A stretch of DNA of 64,000 nt from positions 22,784 through 86,783 of the forward strand of contig JACPIU010000009.1 in NCBI GenBank assembly GCA_016187935.1, in the 5' to 3' direction. Shown here one piece after another: positions 19,682-29,440 of the stretch. The notes beneath the pieces are model-generated. The model was not told the origin of the DNA and searched no databases. It saw only the letters and a program-made list of their open reading frames with translations. Every line of letters starts with the position of its first letter. Position 1 is the stretch's first letter. Source of the DNA: Bdellovibrio sp. GTDB lineage: Bacteria; Bdellovibrionota; Bacteriovoracia; Bacteriovoracales; Bacteriovoracaceae. Both the position numbers and the translations under genes were made by a program.

Positions 19682-21304
19682 ATGCTTCACATTAGTAATG
19701 TCACGAAATTGATCAATGGACAACCGCTTTATCGCGATGCCAGTTTTGAGGTTTTCGCCGGTGAAAAAGTTGGTTTGGTTGGGCCAAATGGCTCAGGCAA
19801 AACTACCCTTTTGCGCCTCATCATCGGCGAAGAGCGCGCAGATAGCGGCAGTATCAGTTTGCAAAATAAAATGACCCTCTCATATTTTTCCCAAAATGTG
19901 GGAGAAATGCGGGGCCGGAAGGCCCTGGAAGAAGTGGTCAGCGGACATCAAAATTTGGCCAAAGTTAACCAGGAAATGCGACTACTGGAAAAAAAGCTGG
20001 AAGATTCGGCCGGCATGTCTGATTCTGAAATGGAGAGCACCCTCAATAAGTTGGGCGACCTTCAACACGACTTTGAAAAAATGGGGGGTTACGATATTGA
20101 GGCCCGGGCCGAAGAAATCCTGACCGGTCTTGGAATCGCCCCTATCGATCATCATCGCCCGGTGGAAGATTTTAGTGGTGGACAGAAGATGCGTATCGCC
20201 TTAGCGCGAGCACTGATCGTCATGCCTGATATTATTCTCATGGATGAACCGACCAACTACCTCGACATGGAAACCATCTTATGGCTTGAGCAATGGCTAA
20301 AAAATTTCAAAGGCGCCATTCTCCTCACAACTCACGATCGGGAGTTCATGAACAATATTGTAAACAAAATCGTGGAAGTGAATCAGGAGCGAGTGACCGT
20401 CTTCACAGGCAACTACGATTTTTATTTACGCGAAAAAGGAATCAGAAAACAACAAAACGAAGCTAGCTTCGACCGTCAACAGGCCATGCTAAAAAAGGAA
20501 GAAGAATTCATTGCCCGTTTTAAGGCCCGTGCCTCCCATGCTGCGCAAGTGCAAAGCCGGGTCAAGAAACTGGAAAAAATTGATCAAATTACTTTGCAAC
20601 CTGAAGAAGAAGAAATGGCAGTGCTACTGCCTGATATCCCCCGTGGAGGTAATGATGTCATTACCTTTCAAAACTTAGGTAAAAGTTGGGCCGATTCCCA
20701 AGGTGCTCCACGACTGGTATTTCAAGGCCTAAATGGCCTGGTGGCGCGACAACAAAAAATAGCTGTGGTTGGCATCAATGGCGCAGGAAAATCGACCTTG
20801 CTTAAAATTATTGCCGGCAAGACTGAAGCGACCGCAGGGACTGTGACCATAGGCCCTTCCATCAACATGGGATATTTTGGCCAGTTCACTCTGGAAAATC
20901 TCACTCCGGAATACACCGTGTTTGAAGAAGTCCAAGCGAAGTTGCCGCGGGCCTCGGATGGTTTCGTACGCAATCTGCTTGCGGCCTTTTTGTTTAAGGG
21001 TGATGATGTTTTCAAAAAAGTAAGACATCTCTCGGGTGGTGAGAAGGCCCGTTTGGTTTTGGCCTATTTGCTCACAATTCCCCATAACCTTTTGCTTCTC
21101 GATGAACCTACTAACCATCTCGATATCAAGGCACGCGAAGTCTTGCTTGACGCTCTTAAACGCTACCAAGGGACGATTCTCTTTGTCAGCCACGACCGTT
21201 ACTTTTTAAAAGAAGTTGCCAACCGGGTTTTTGAAGTCAGTAATAAGGCCATCACTCTTTATGAGGGCAATTATTCTGAATACCTGGCAAAAACTAAAAA
21301 GTAA
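19682..21304 (+). CDS. ABC-F family ATPase (translation factor type)
   Basis: 540 residues with two fused ABC ATPase domains and no TM segments. First domain: GPNGSGKTT (Walker A), DFSGGQKMRIALARAL (signature), ILMDEPTNYLD (Walker B). Second domain: GINGAGKST, LSGGEKARLVLAYLL, LLLDEPTNHLD. The linker between them is charged and helical (the P-site tRNA-interaction motif region of ABC-F proteins). Such proteins act on the ribosome (EttA/Uup/YbiT/YheS group); the subgroup was not assigned. The following lgt-like gene begins 6 bp downstream, suggesting an operon. Confidence 0.92.
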   Translation: MLHISNVTKLINGQPLYRDASFEVFAGEKVGLVGPNGSGKTTLLRLIIGEERADSGSISLQNKMTLSYFSQNVGEMRGRKALEEVVSGHQNLAKVNQEMRLLEKKLEDSAGMSDSEMESTLNKLGDLQHDFEKMGGYDIEARAEEILTGLGIAPIDHHRPVEDFSGGQKMRIALARALIVMPDIILMDEPTNYLDMETILWLEQWLKNFKGAILLTTHDREFMNNIVNKIVEVNQERVTVFTGNYDFYLREKGIRKQQNEASFDRQQAMLKKEEEFIARFKARASHAAQVQSRVKKLEKIDQITLQPEEEEMAVLLPDIPRGGNDVITFQNLGKSWADSQGAPRLVFQGLNGLVARQQKIAVVGINGAGKSTLLKIIAGKTEATAGTVTIGPSINMGYFGQFTLENLTPEYTVFEEVQAKLPRASDGFVRNLLAAFLFKGDDVFKKVRHLSGGEKARLVLAYLLTIPHNLLLLDEPTNHLDIKAREVLLDALKRYQGTILFVSHDRYFLKEVANRVFEVSNKAITLYEGNYSEYLAKTKK

Positions 21305-21310
21305 GCTCTC

Positions 21311-22582
21311 ATGCGCCCCATCTTATTTCATCTTCCACTGCCTCATTTCAATTTACCAATAACATGGATTCCGCTCTTTTTTGCCTTTCTCTTCGCTCTC
21401 GTTGTGCTCCACAAGCTTTTAAGTAAAAAAAAAAATTACAAAGAAGCAAGTCTCGCCGGTGCTTTCATGGCCTTATGTCTTTTCATACGTTTCACAATAT
21501 TGAGAGAAAATACCACCACCGTTGATCTTGCCAATTTCCCCATCTACAGCTACGGCGCCATGCTCTTGCTCTCCTTTATCCTTGGTTGGTTTCTCACCCT
21601 AGGATTGGCAACGAGAGATGGTCTGCCCAAGAGAATAATGGCCAATAACTATATTTTCACCGCAGTGGCAGCGATTATCGGCGCCCGCCTTCTTTACGTT
21701 TTGACCAATCTCCAACAATTCAACACTTTCTCTTCTTTGTTCTCGTCCTCCAGCGGACTGGTGGCCTATGGTGGTTTTCTCGGAGGGCTGGCAGGTTCAA
21801 TTCTTTTCTTGCGCTATTACAAGCTTCCTTTGCTTCCCTGGGGAGATGTTGTGGTACCAAGCTTGGCCTCAGGTCTTATGATCACGCGCATCGGTTGCTA
21901 TCTTTTTGGTTGTGACTTCGGCCTACCCCTGTCTGAAAATTCCCCGGCCATTTTGCGAAAACTTGGCAGCTTCCCTCACTGGCCGGCAGAGTTTGCTCTG
22001 GGCCGTGGTGCTCCTGCATGGCTTCAACACGTACAGCAGCGAGGATTGCCCATGTCGGCCACTTACTCCCTGCCGGTGCATCCTACTCAGCTCTATGAAT
22101 CCCTTGCGGGTGCAGGATTATTGATACTCCTACTTGTGGCGCGGAAATATCAGAGATTTTCCGGGCAGGTCTTTTTTCTCTTCATCTTCACTTATGGTAT
22201 GGCCCGCTACATCTTAGAAATAGTCCGGGACGATGCTGCTCGCGGCTCATTACTGCCCTCATTGCCCGAGCATGTTCTGCATCCCCTCGCTTTGGTCTTT
22301 TTTGCTATTGTCTTTGTTGTCGGAATCTCTAAGGCCATCACAAACAGAAATATACGTCGCATAATCCAAATAGTGGTCTTCATACCAGTGATTGTTGTTC
22401 TCTTGATTCTCGCACCCGAAAATTCAACTGCCGCTGTCTATGTCCAACTCTCAACCTCACAATTCATTGCACTCCTAAGTGCTCTGGCTTCCGGCGTGGC
22501 CTTCAAGATTGAAGATTCTCGGGCACGAACAAAAAGCATTCTCTCCAGTGAGAAAGATCGTATTGACGCCCACAGCTTTTGA
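21311..22582 (+). CDS. lgt: Prolipoprotein diacylglyceryl transferase (Lgt)-like, extended
   Basis: 423 residues, longer than the usual 260-300 of Lgt. The Lgt core is recognisable: FPIYSYGAMLLLSFILGWF, ARLLYVLTNLQQF, a glycine-rich LVAYGGFLGGLAG, the signature ITRIGCYLFGCDFG, and HPTQLYESLAGAG. Lgt moves a diacylglyceryl group onto the lipobox Cys of lipoproteins in the inner membrane; the window contains several lipoproteins. Extra parts: about 60 N-terminal residues with one TM helix, and a C-terminal tail with two further TM helices. It could be a second, divergent Lgt. It follows the ABC-F gene by 6 bp. Confidence 0.85.
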   Translation: MRPILFHLPLPHFNLPITWIPLFFAFLFALVVLHKLLSKKKNYKEASLAGAFMALCLFIRFTILRENTTTVDLANFPIYSYGAMLLLSFILGWFLTLGLATRDGLPKRIMANNYIFTAVAAIIGARLLYVLTNLQQFNTFSSLFSSSSGLVAYGGFLGGLAGSILFLRYYKLPLLPWGDVVVPSLASGLMITRIGCYLFGCDFGLPLSENSPAILRKLGSFPHWPAEFALGRGAPAWLQHVQQRGLPMSATYSLPVHPTQLYESLAGAGLLILLLVARKYQRFSGQVFFLFIFTYGMARYILEIVRDDAARGSLLPSLPEHVLHPLALVFFAIVFVVGISKAITNRNIRRIIQIVVFIPVIVVLLILAPENSTAAVYVQLSTSQFIALLSALASGVAFKIEDSRARTKSILSSEKDRIDAHSF

Positions 22583-22603
22583 AAGATTCAATATCATGCA
22601 TAT

Positions 22604-23689
22604 ATGCCGAATTTTCTGAAATCAAATATATTCATGCTATTTTTATGGACGATGGTGGTTGGCAGTTCATACATCTATAATGCCTATCAGGAGCAAAGAC
22701 AGATTGCCGAACGGGCCAAGATTGATGCTGTTGTGTCATATGAGAAAGATTTACTGTACCGAACCTGGTCTTCGCAACATGGTGGAACCTATGTCCCCAT
22801 TACGGCAGAAACTCCTCCCAATCCCTATCTGGCCAATGTAAAAGAGCGAGATATAACCACTCCTTCGGGTGTCAGACTTACTTTAATCAATCCTGCCTAT
22901 ATGACTCGCCAAGTGAATGAGTTGGCCAAAAATCTGAAAATGAAAGTCAACTCACATATGACGAGCTTGAAACCAATTCGCCCGGAGAATGCCGCCGATC
23001 CTTGGGAAACCCAGGCCCTTCTTGCCTTTGAGAAAGGCATTCCAGAAGTAACTGCAGTAGTCGGGATAGAGAACCAAAAATATCTAAGATTAATGCGGCC
23101 CTTCATTGTCGAGAAAGATTGCCTGAAATGTCATGCCCATCAAGGTTATAAGGTTGGTGAAGTGAGAGGGGGACTCAGTGTCACTGTCGACCTCCGCTCT
23201 TTTCTGCACGAAACTGAGATTACTACAAGGCGTTTTTTAGTGATCCACAGCGCCGTCTGGGGGATGGGAATTTTCTTCGGTATCATCTATCGTCGTCAGC
23301 GCTTACAAAAGGAAGCGGAGATTGAGCTTACCAATAAGCTCTTGCAAGAAAAAGAACATGAGATCGAAGTACAATATAAGAATTTACAGCATACCAATCA
23401 GCAACTTAAAAATATGAATGCGCAACAGATTACTCAAACTTCGAAACTTGAAACTGTGAGTTTGCACGCCGCTGAGATGTCCCATGAGATCACTAAGCTG
23501 CTCCAAATCTTAAAGGATCACTGCCTCCCTTTGCAGGTCGAACTCCAGAAAGAAAAGAGGGGTCCTGCCTTGGAGAAAATAATCAAGCAGCATGATGATA
23601 CTGTTGAAAAGATTACCAAGACCATAAAGCACTTTGAAGAATTAACCCGAGTGCATTTTGATGTGCATGCCAAGGATAAGCCTTCATAA
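22604..23689 (+). CDS. DUF3365-type heme sensor with HisKA-like coiled coil, no ATPase domain
   Basis: 361 residues. TM1 (about 7-22) is followed by a periplasmic DUF3365-like domain containing CLKCH (Cys173, Cys176, His177), a c-type heme attachment motif, and a second TM (about 213-232). The cytoplasmic part is a long coiled coil ending in a histidine-kinase-dimerisation-like helix (KLETVSLHAAEMSHEITKLL; SHEI with His294 where the phosphoacceptor lies). The protein then ends without any HATPase motifs (no N, G1 or G2 boxes). It could be a redox/NO sensor feeding a partner kinase. It follows lgt by 21 bp and is convergent with the methyltransferase. Confidence 0.75.
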   Translation: MPNFLKSNIFMLFLWTMVVGSSYIYNAYQEQRQIAERAKIDAVVSYEKDLLYRTWSSQHGGTYVPITAETPPNPYLANVKERDITTPSGVRLTLINPAYMTRQVNELAKNLKMKVNSHMTSLKPIRPENAADPWETQALLAFEKGIPEVTAVVGIENQKYLRLMRPFIVEKDCLKCHAHQGYKVGEVRGGLSVTVDLRSFLHETEITTRRFLVIHSAVWGMGIFFGIIYRRQRLQKEAEIELTNKLLQEKEHEIEVQYKNLQHTNQQLKNMNAQQITQTSKLETVSLHAAEMSHEITKLLQILKDHCLPLQVELQKEKRGPALEKIIKQHDDTVEKITKTIKHFEELTRVHFDVHAKDKPS

Positions 23690-23691
23690 AC

Positions 23692-24417
23692 TTACCTATC
23701 CTTGAAATTTGAATAGACTGAATAATTTTTCCCATGACACGGTCGATAGATATCCGATAACCACGGATGTTCTTTATGCACAAAGTGACGGGTAGCATTT
23801 CCCCGGGCAATGACGGTAATCGGATTTTTACCCATAACTTCTTTGATTTGCTGCAAGACCTTTTGGATTTCATGGGAATTACCAAAATCATACAGAAAAA
23901 AATAATCTGCACAGGAAAGTCTGTAATCGCAATGAGAAATATCGGCCTGAATAAGACGAGCATTGAAGCAATCAAATTTTTTATAAATCCGATTGCCCTC
24001 TTTGACTCGCTCTAGGACAAATTCCACACCTGTAAATGAGCACCCCGGATAAAGTGCGTGTAAGACTAGCCCAATTCGGCCATGGCCGGCACCCAAGTCT
24101 ATAAAGTGTTGGTCTGGACTGGGTGCGAGGATTTTCAATATTTCGACTATTTCAGCGTAGGGGGTTTGAAGTGTGTGCGAATGCAAACCGACCCAAGTTT
24201 GATGGCCATCATGTAAGCTTCTCCCCCAGGAATCCCTATCACCTGTGGGATTTTGCTTTTTCCCTTCATGCAAGAGGTTCCGCTCAATCTCGACAACGTT
24301 AATGCCCAAAATTTCATCGATAATTTCCGAGCGCTGCTGAGCAGACTCCCCAGGACCACAATCAAAAAAACAGTCCGAAAGAAGGATTCTTTTTAAATGA
24401 TGGTTGTGGGAGGGCAA
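23692..24417 (-). CDS. Class I SAM-dependent methyltransferase-like protein
   Basis: 241 residues. The Rossmann methyltransferase motif I is FIDLGAGHGRIGLVLHALYP, the acidic end of strand 2 is FTGVEFVLERVKEG, and motif II/III sits near NARLIQADISHCDY and FFLYDFGNS, a layout like DOT1-type lysine methyltransferases. Substrate unknown. No signal peptide, so cytoplasmic. It sits 12 bp downstream of the 1094-residue exported protein on the same strand and may be co-transcribed with it. The 3' end is 2 bp from the convergent sensor gene. Confidence 0.75.
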   Translation of the reverse strand: MPSHNHHLKRILLSDCFFDCGPGESAQQRSEIIDEILGINVVEIERNLLHEGKKQNPTGDRDSWGRSLHDGHQTWVGLHSHTLQTPYAEIVEILKILAPSPDQHFIDLGAGHGRIGLVLHALYPGCSFTGVEFVLERVKEGNRIYKKFDCFNARLIQADISHCDYRLSCADYFFLYDFGNSHEIQKVLQQIKEVMGKNPITVIARGNATRHFVHKEHPWLSDIYRPCHGKNYSVYSNFKDR

Positions 24418-24429
24418 AATTAATCCTTT

Positions 24430-27400
24430 TTACCAGAAAACAAATGTTTCTTTCGCAATTTCAATGCCCGCATTGAATTTAAATTGATAACTCAAAAGTG
24501 TTAGTGCAAAGCCACCACCATTGGCGTTGATCTCGGCCACTTCTTTTTTAAAAGCGGCGTTGATGAGCTTTGCTCTCACTCTCTGATGTTTCTCACGATT
24601 GAATTGCCGTGTCCAGCTATCTTGGCCTTTTGTGGGAAAATGTTCTTCCAAGGCAAGATCAAGATTAGTCCTGAAGACACTGATGGTGGCCTCATTGAGT
24701 GCATTGGTGTTGCACTTGGCAAATTTAGTATCAAAATCCGCAGCATTATTTTTGATTTTCTTGAGGCAGGCCTTATAATTGCGCCCGACCTGTTGAGTGA
24801 TGGAATTTCTCAAGTTTTCTTGCGCCACATATTCGGCGATTTTGAGAGGCACTGAATGCTCTAGGATCATCACTCCGGCATCTTTCTTAATTTGCGCCAA
24901 AACTTCCTTAAGCTGCCGGTCATTTGAGGTCTTTACCGCCTGAGTGATTGCCTGGCGGCGTTCCGGCGTCAGCACAGTTGTTAAGAGTGTTTCGGTAAAG
25001 GTACGGGAATCTCCTGGAACATTCGAGCGAATTGATTCTTTGAGCGCTTCTTCCAAAATGAAAAAGGTTGCTTCCAAAGTAAATCCGTCGATGAGATCGA
25101 CAATGGCCTGCGGTTCAGTTTGTGCCCTAACCTTGGTGCGAAACTTTTGATCGAGTGCCGCTAAAACTCTCCTTTGAACATATTGATCGGGGAAAGTCGC
25201 AGCAACTTTGATGCGTAAAACATCTTGAACAATACTGGGGACGAGTTCCTGATAAAGAGCTAAGGTACAGTTATTAGTAATCTGCGTGAGACTGGTGCTC
25301 AACTCGGTCATATTCTGAATTCCACTAAGCCCCGTTTCAAAACAACTTTTTACTTGGGTCTGAACACGGGTGCGCATGTCAGAACTGGTGAGATCAAGCC
25401 CAACGATCACCGGCATATTGGCAATAGAAGTATTATATTTGGCCACACCAATGGCCGGGGCCACAATTAGGATCGCTTGCTTGATACAACCCACGATAGC
25501 GGCATTATCATCAATCAAAGGGGTGCCATTGGTTAAACGACTATTGAGGTAGGCCACTCTATCCTGAAAGCATTGATTCATATTGAATTGGATATTTTGA
25601 GAATCCGTTAGTCCAATCAGTCCCAAAATTCTTTGCGCTTCTGCGGCATTTCCCTCAAGACCTTTTGTCACTGTATCGCGCATGACCAAATTCATCACTT
25701 CTTTGGCGGCGATCACTTCAACAAGGGGAAGACAATCGGTCGGTCGTGGCGAAGTTTGGGTTGTCAGACAGCGCTCGTATCCTTGTTCCAGAGTAGTTCG
25801 GATAACTGATTCCATTTGCTCAGGGTTAGTGCGTGTGGCCTCAACTAACGAAGTATTTTCACGCAAATTAGCATCGATAACTTGTCGACCGGCCGTTGTT
25901 GTAACGGCATCGATACATTGAGTAATTTGAGTTTCAAAGTTTTGCGTTTCAAGGCGCTTAAGTGCAACATAGTTATATTCGCGATATCCTTGAGTTTCGC
26001 GGTAGAACCCATGTCCTTTGACACAATTCTTGTATTGCTCTGTTAGCCCATTTGAAATCTTCTCTCTGGTTTGCGGATTTTGAATATTGTCATTTACAGT
26101 CTTAACCACAATAGTACCCAGCGATCGTTCGGCGCCTTCATTCATGGCACTATAGAGGCAGGAACGAATCACCGCATTCCCGTCAAACTCGTCAGCGACA
26201 TTCAGTAAATTGGTTTTGTGACCCTTCTTACGCTTGCTATAGGCGGTTTTAATATGCTCATCATAGCGTCTAAAATATTCATTCTGGGCACAGCGATTAT
26301 ATTCAAGCGCGGCCGAGTTGATAATGCCCTTTCGTTCATCTTCAGTTAACGATTGGCCAATAAGCTTCTTCCCAAGATGAGCAAGCAGCAGCTCGCGGCC
26401 TAAGCGATAAGGGCCTGAACGGGTAAATTTTGCCATACAGGTATCGAATTCCTCTTGCTCGCCTGCTGCCTGCAAGCAGACCTGGAGGTCCCTGGTGGTC
26501 ACATACATAATGCGATCGGCATCCTCACTACTGGAACCGGCCGGCAATGATTCGGCAGCAATCTTTCTCATCAAGGCAGTGGCAAATTCTAAATAAGCGG
26601 CCTTCTTCACCTTACCCTGCCCAGTGAATGGGGCAAACCATCTCAAGGTATTATTATTCGCTATCCTGTGAGAAATCGCTTGTAGTTCCTGATCAGTAAA
26701 ATTGGCGCGCAAAGTGGTATTGGCGCGGGCCTGCTCCAAGACGCGATCATAAATCATTTCTCGCTTAGTATCGCCAGGAATAAAGGCCCACACAATCGTC
26801 CCAAAAATACCATCTAAAATTCCTAAAAACAATTCTGCCGGCGCTTCGACAATATCTTCGGCAATGTCAATTTCAGGGTTACGGTCCAAGGCCAAACTGA
26901 TGACCCCATCTATGGGGCTAAAAGATGTCAGCCGCCACTTATCACGACCATCTCTTCTGGTCTTGCCGACAGAAAAATTATATTGCAAAAAATTCTGACC
27001 GCTACAGTCGCGAGAAACATGCACAGAAAAATTACCTCCCCCTGTTCGACTGAAGTTCTCTTTGATAATGCGAACAAAAGGCACACCATTTCTCTTAATA
27101 AAGAAGTGACCGCTTTGAGATTCGATACTCATGCCCGTAAACGCCCTTCGATCCCCGCTAACCAAGGCAAATTTCACAAATTCGTTTTGTTTATTTAAGA
27201 CCGCTCCGACTTTAATCGCTCCATAGCATTGGGTATTGACAGTCAAGAGATGATGGATGGAGAGATCATTACTATCACCTTCCAATCGTGTAATAATGCG
27301 AGCGACATTGCGATCCAATTCCAGTGTTTCATCGCTCAAGACGGAAAAGAAAAGGGCAGTGCAGTTGGCCTCATGCAAAGTGACAAAACTTGAAAGATCG

Positions 27401-27714
27401 TAATTCAACTCACTATGGGCCATGGCGCGATTCGCGACTACCAAATCGGCCTGATTGGTTAAAGGATAATCACGGTGCCAGAGATACTCGGGTGGGTTAC
27501 CGTATTCCCAGGCGGAAATTCTAAGAATCTTATTCCCGGTATCGATTTGGGCAAAGACCTTATAACGGTCTCCGGTAAAAAATTGGGTAAAGGTCGGGCC
27601 CTGAGTTCTGCTTGTGAGAGTGATAAATTCCGCTCGCAAAGAGCTACTTATAAACCAAATGATAAACAAAATTAAAGTTTTCAACCCCACATCCCTTCTC
27701 ACAACCCTTGTCAT
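24430..27714 (-). CDS. Large exported protein of unknown function (1094 aa)
   Basis: The N-terminus (LKTLILFIIWFISSSLRAEF) is a signal peptide with cleavage near RA|EF. The start is ambiguous between ATG 27714 and a TTG at 27684 that better fits the signal peptide. The first 300 residues are beta-rich; the remaining about 750 are predominantly helical with many spaced Cys and repeated helical units of similar composition (QxxYxxCL patterns such as EQYKNCVKGH, EQGYERCLTT, RNYKACLKK), suggesting internal duplication. No enzyme motif was seen. Probably periplasmic or surface located. The methyltransferase gene lies downstream. Confidence 0.7.
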   Translation of the reverse strand: MTRVVRRDVGLKTLILFIIWFISSSLRAEFITLTSRTQGPTFTQFFTGDRYKVFAQIDTGNKILRISAWEYGNPPEYLWHRDYPLTNQADLVVANRAMAHSELNYDLSSFVTLHEANCTALFFSVLSDETLELDRNVARIITRLEGDSNDLSIHHLLTVNTQCYGAIKVGAVLNKQNEFVKFALVSGDRRAFTGMSIESQSGHFFIKRNGVPFVRIIKENFSRTGGGNFSVHVSRDCSGQNFLQYNFSVGKTRRDGRDKWRLTSFSPIDGVISLALDRNPEIDIAEDIVEAPAELFLGILDGIFGTIVWAFIPGDTKREMIYDRVLEQARANTTLRANFTDQELQAISHRIANNNTLRWFAPFTGQGKVKKAAYLEFATALMRKIAAESLPAGSSSEDADRIMYVTTRDLQVCLQAAGEQEEFDTCMAKFTRSGPYRLGRELLLAHLGKKLIGQSLTEDERKGIINSAALEYNRCAQNEYFRRYDEHIKTAYSKRKKGHKTNLLNVADEFDGNAVIRSCLYSAMNEGAERSLGTIVVKTVNDNIQNPQTREKISNGLTEQYKNCVKGHGFYRETQGYREYNYVALKRLETQNFETQITQCIDAVTTTAGRQVIDANLRENTSLVEATRTNPEQMESVIRTTLEQGYERCLTTQTSPRPTDCLPLVEVIAAKEVMNLVMRDTVTKGLEGNAAEAQRILGLIGLTDSQNIQFNMNQCFQDRVAYLNSRLTNGTPLIDDNAAIVGCIKQAILIVAPAIGVAKYNTSIANMPVIVGLDLTSSDMRTRVQTQVKSCFETGLSGIQNMTELSTSLTQITNNCTLALYQELVPSIVQDVLRIKVAATFPDQYVQRRVLAALDQKFRTKVRAQTEPQAIVDLIDGFTLEATFFILEEALKESIRSNVPGDSRTFTETLLTTVLTPERRQAITQAVKTSNDRQLKEVLAQIKKDAGVMILEHSVPLKIAEYVAQENLRNSITQQVGRNYKACLKKIKNNAADFDTKFAKCNTNALNEATISVFRTNLDLALEEHFPTKGQDSWTRQFNREKHQRVRAKLINAAFKKEVAEINANGGGFALTLLSYQFKFNAGIEIAKETFVFW

Positions 27715-27977
27715 ATCCTTGCAATATCCGTTCCAGCTCTAACCGCTTGTATTCAAGGACACAATTTCTCAAAGTGTCTTCGGCACAGACGCTGCTGTAT
27801 AAAAATGAAGCAAAAAAATGAATTTCTATGAACCTCTGGCCGTCAAAGTTTTGGGCACATGTCTCATGGTGCTGATCATGGCAGTGATCACAAATCAGTC
27901 TTTCGACCAGTTAGCGCCGATCTCATTGGCCATGTCTTTGCTACTGCATTCTTATCTTTGCGGGAGAGGGTGTATTT

Positions 27978-29285
27978 ATGAAAAAAACCATTGTCTTATT
28001 TTTGGCCTTTCAACTCATCGTAATGTGGAGCATGTCGTGCTCACGCCAGACAGGAACCGAAGGATTTAAGGTGCTCCAAGGGTATTGGGGACATCTGACC
28101 TCACTTGAAGACACCGCCGCTTCACCTATGTTTTTGGGACATATCGAAAAAGGACAGACTTATAAAATCTGCCTTGGCGAATATATGCCCAAAAAGTATC
28201 CCGGAATAGAGCAAGAAATCAAGGCCGCCATTAATATCTGGGCCCATTACATTGGGCGGGAAATTGCCGTCGAAATTGTTTATGCGGCACTACCAGCAGC
28301 AACTTCAGATGACAACAAAGAAGACCTCATGAACGACTACTATGCTCGCTGCCCTCGTGGCATCCATTTAGTTTTTGGGGAATCGCCTTTTGATGATTCC
28401 GCAGTGGGCGTAACCTTCACCAGTTACAGCTATCTTCCGCTGAACAATAATGGTCGACGCATTACGGACTTCAAGCGTGCGCTATTTTTGCGCCTGCCAT
28501 CGCCGCAAGATCGTGATGAGGATACTGTCGAAGATGAGGAACAAATCGAGGGGCATGTGAAATGGAAATCTCTCAGTCAAGCACTGGGGAAGTCCCTGAC
28601 CTCCCCAGAAATTTTAGAAATCATGAAGAAGCGTGATCAAACAGTCTATCTTCCGGGAAAGGACGAGCTTCTCACTTTTAGCGTGGTGGTCCATGAGTTT
28701 GGTCACGTATGGGGTCTATGCGACCAATATGCCTTAAGCGGCAATGAGACCAACTGTGATCCAAAATTTGCCACTATCAATGCTAAAAAACATATTATCC
28801 TGCACGATGAGGCCATCATGTCCCGTGCCGGATGGGTATCAGAACTCTATCTCTCAGATGACGATATCACTGGTATTCGCCAACTCGCCGCTCGAAAGAT
28901 CTTTGTGCATGATTGGCCGATTAAAGATATCTATAATCAAATAGCCGTTTCTCCAATTGTGCCTGTCAAAGGGATTGCTTTTGCCCAAATATCTAGCGTG
29001 CATCGAGAGCGCAATATCGTTAAAATTCAAATGAGTTTGAATACGACCACTGGATCACGTATTAAAATCCGTTTTTTTGATAAAAATTATGACTCCTGGA
29101 TCGAGATGAATGATAGCGTCTATTCCAGACCGGTATCCTATAAAACACTCAATATGGAAGTCAATTTAGGCCGGCCGTATAACATCGAAAAAGTGGAAGT
29201 CACCTTTGTGGCCTTCCAAGGCGAAGAGGTCTTGGGCGAACCTGTCGTCCTAACTCGCTCACTGGAATCAGAACGCATTCCTTGA
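27978..29285 (+). CDS. Metzincin-like exported metalloprotease
   Basis: 435 residues with signal peptide MKKTIVLFLAFQLIVMWSMS before Cys21; the lipobox is weak (SMSC), so lipid attachment is uncertain. VVHEFGHVWGLCDQY (residues 239-249 hold HExxHxxGxxD) is a metzincin zinc site with Asp as third ligand, and EAIMSRAGW at about 281 fits the Met-turn. The N-terminal half (IWAHYIG; GIHLVFGESPFD) resembles the pre-catalytic strands of metzincins. A C-terminal beta domain of about 120 residues follows. Likely cell-surface or periplasmic protease. It is upstream of a second metzincin lipoprotein on the same strand, 155 bp away. Confidence 0.8.
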   Translation: MKKTIVLFLAFQLIVMWSMSCSRQTGTEGFKVLQGYWGHLTSLEDTAASPMFLGHIEKGQTYKICLGEYMPKKYPGIEQEIKAAINIWAHYIGREIAVEIVYAALPAATSDDNKEDLMNDYYARCPRGIHLVFGESPFDDSAVGVTFTSYSYLPLNNNGRRITDFKRALFLRLPSPQDRDEDTVEDEEQIEGHVKWKSLSQALGKSLTSPEILEIMKKRDQTVYLPGKDELLTFSVVVHEFGHVWGLCDQYALSGNETNCDPKFATINAKKHIILHDEAIMSRAGWVSELYLSDDDITGIRQLAARKIFVHDWPIKDIYNQIAVSPIVPVKGIAFAQISSVHRERNIVKIQMSLNTTTGSRIKIRFFDKNYDSWIEMNDSVYSRPVSYKTLNMEVNLGRPYNIEKVEVTFVAFQGEEVLGEPVVLTRSLESERIP

Positions 29286-29440
29286 TTTCGTAGACAAAAA
29301 TTCTCTTGTCAATTATCGTGAGACTGCATTCTTGTATAGAATTGTTATAAAAATCAGCGCAAAAAAATTGCGAGTTTCAGAATTCCCCAGTATTTTTTAT
29401 GCATCTATTAACAAGTTAATGCTGACAAGTCTTGTCCAAT

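Noticed and set aside
27818..28069. 83-codon frame with a hydrophobic stretch upstream of the metzincin gene
   Set aside because: It overlaps the metzincin gene by 92 bp in another frame, has no ribosome-binding site, and its tail is low-plausibility sequence.
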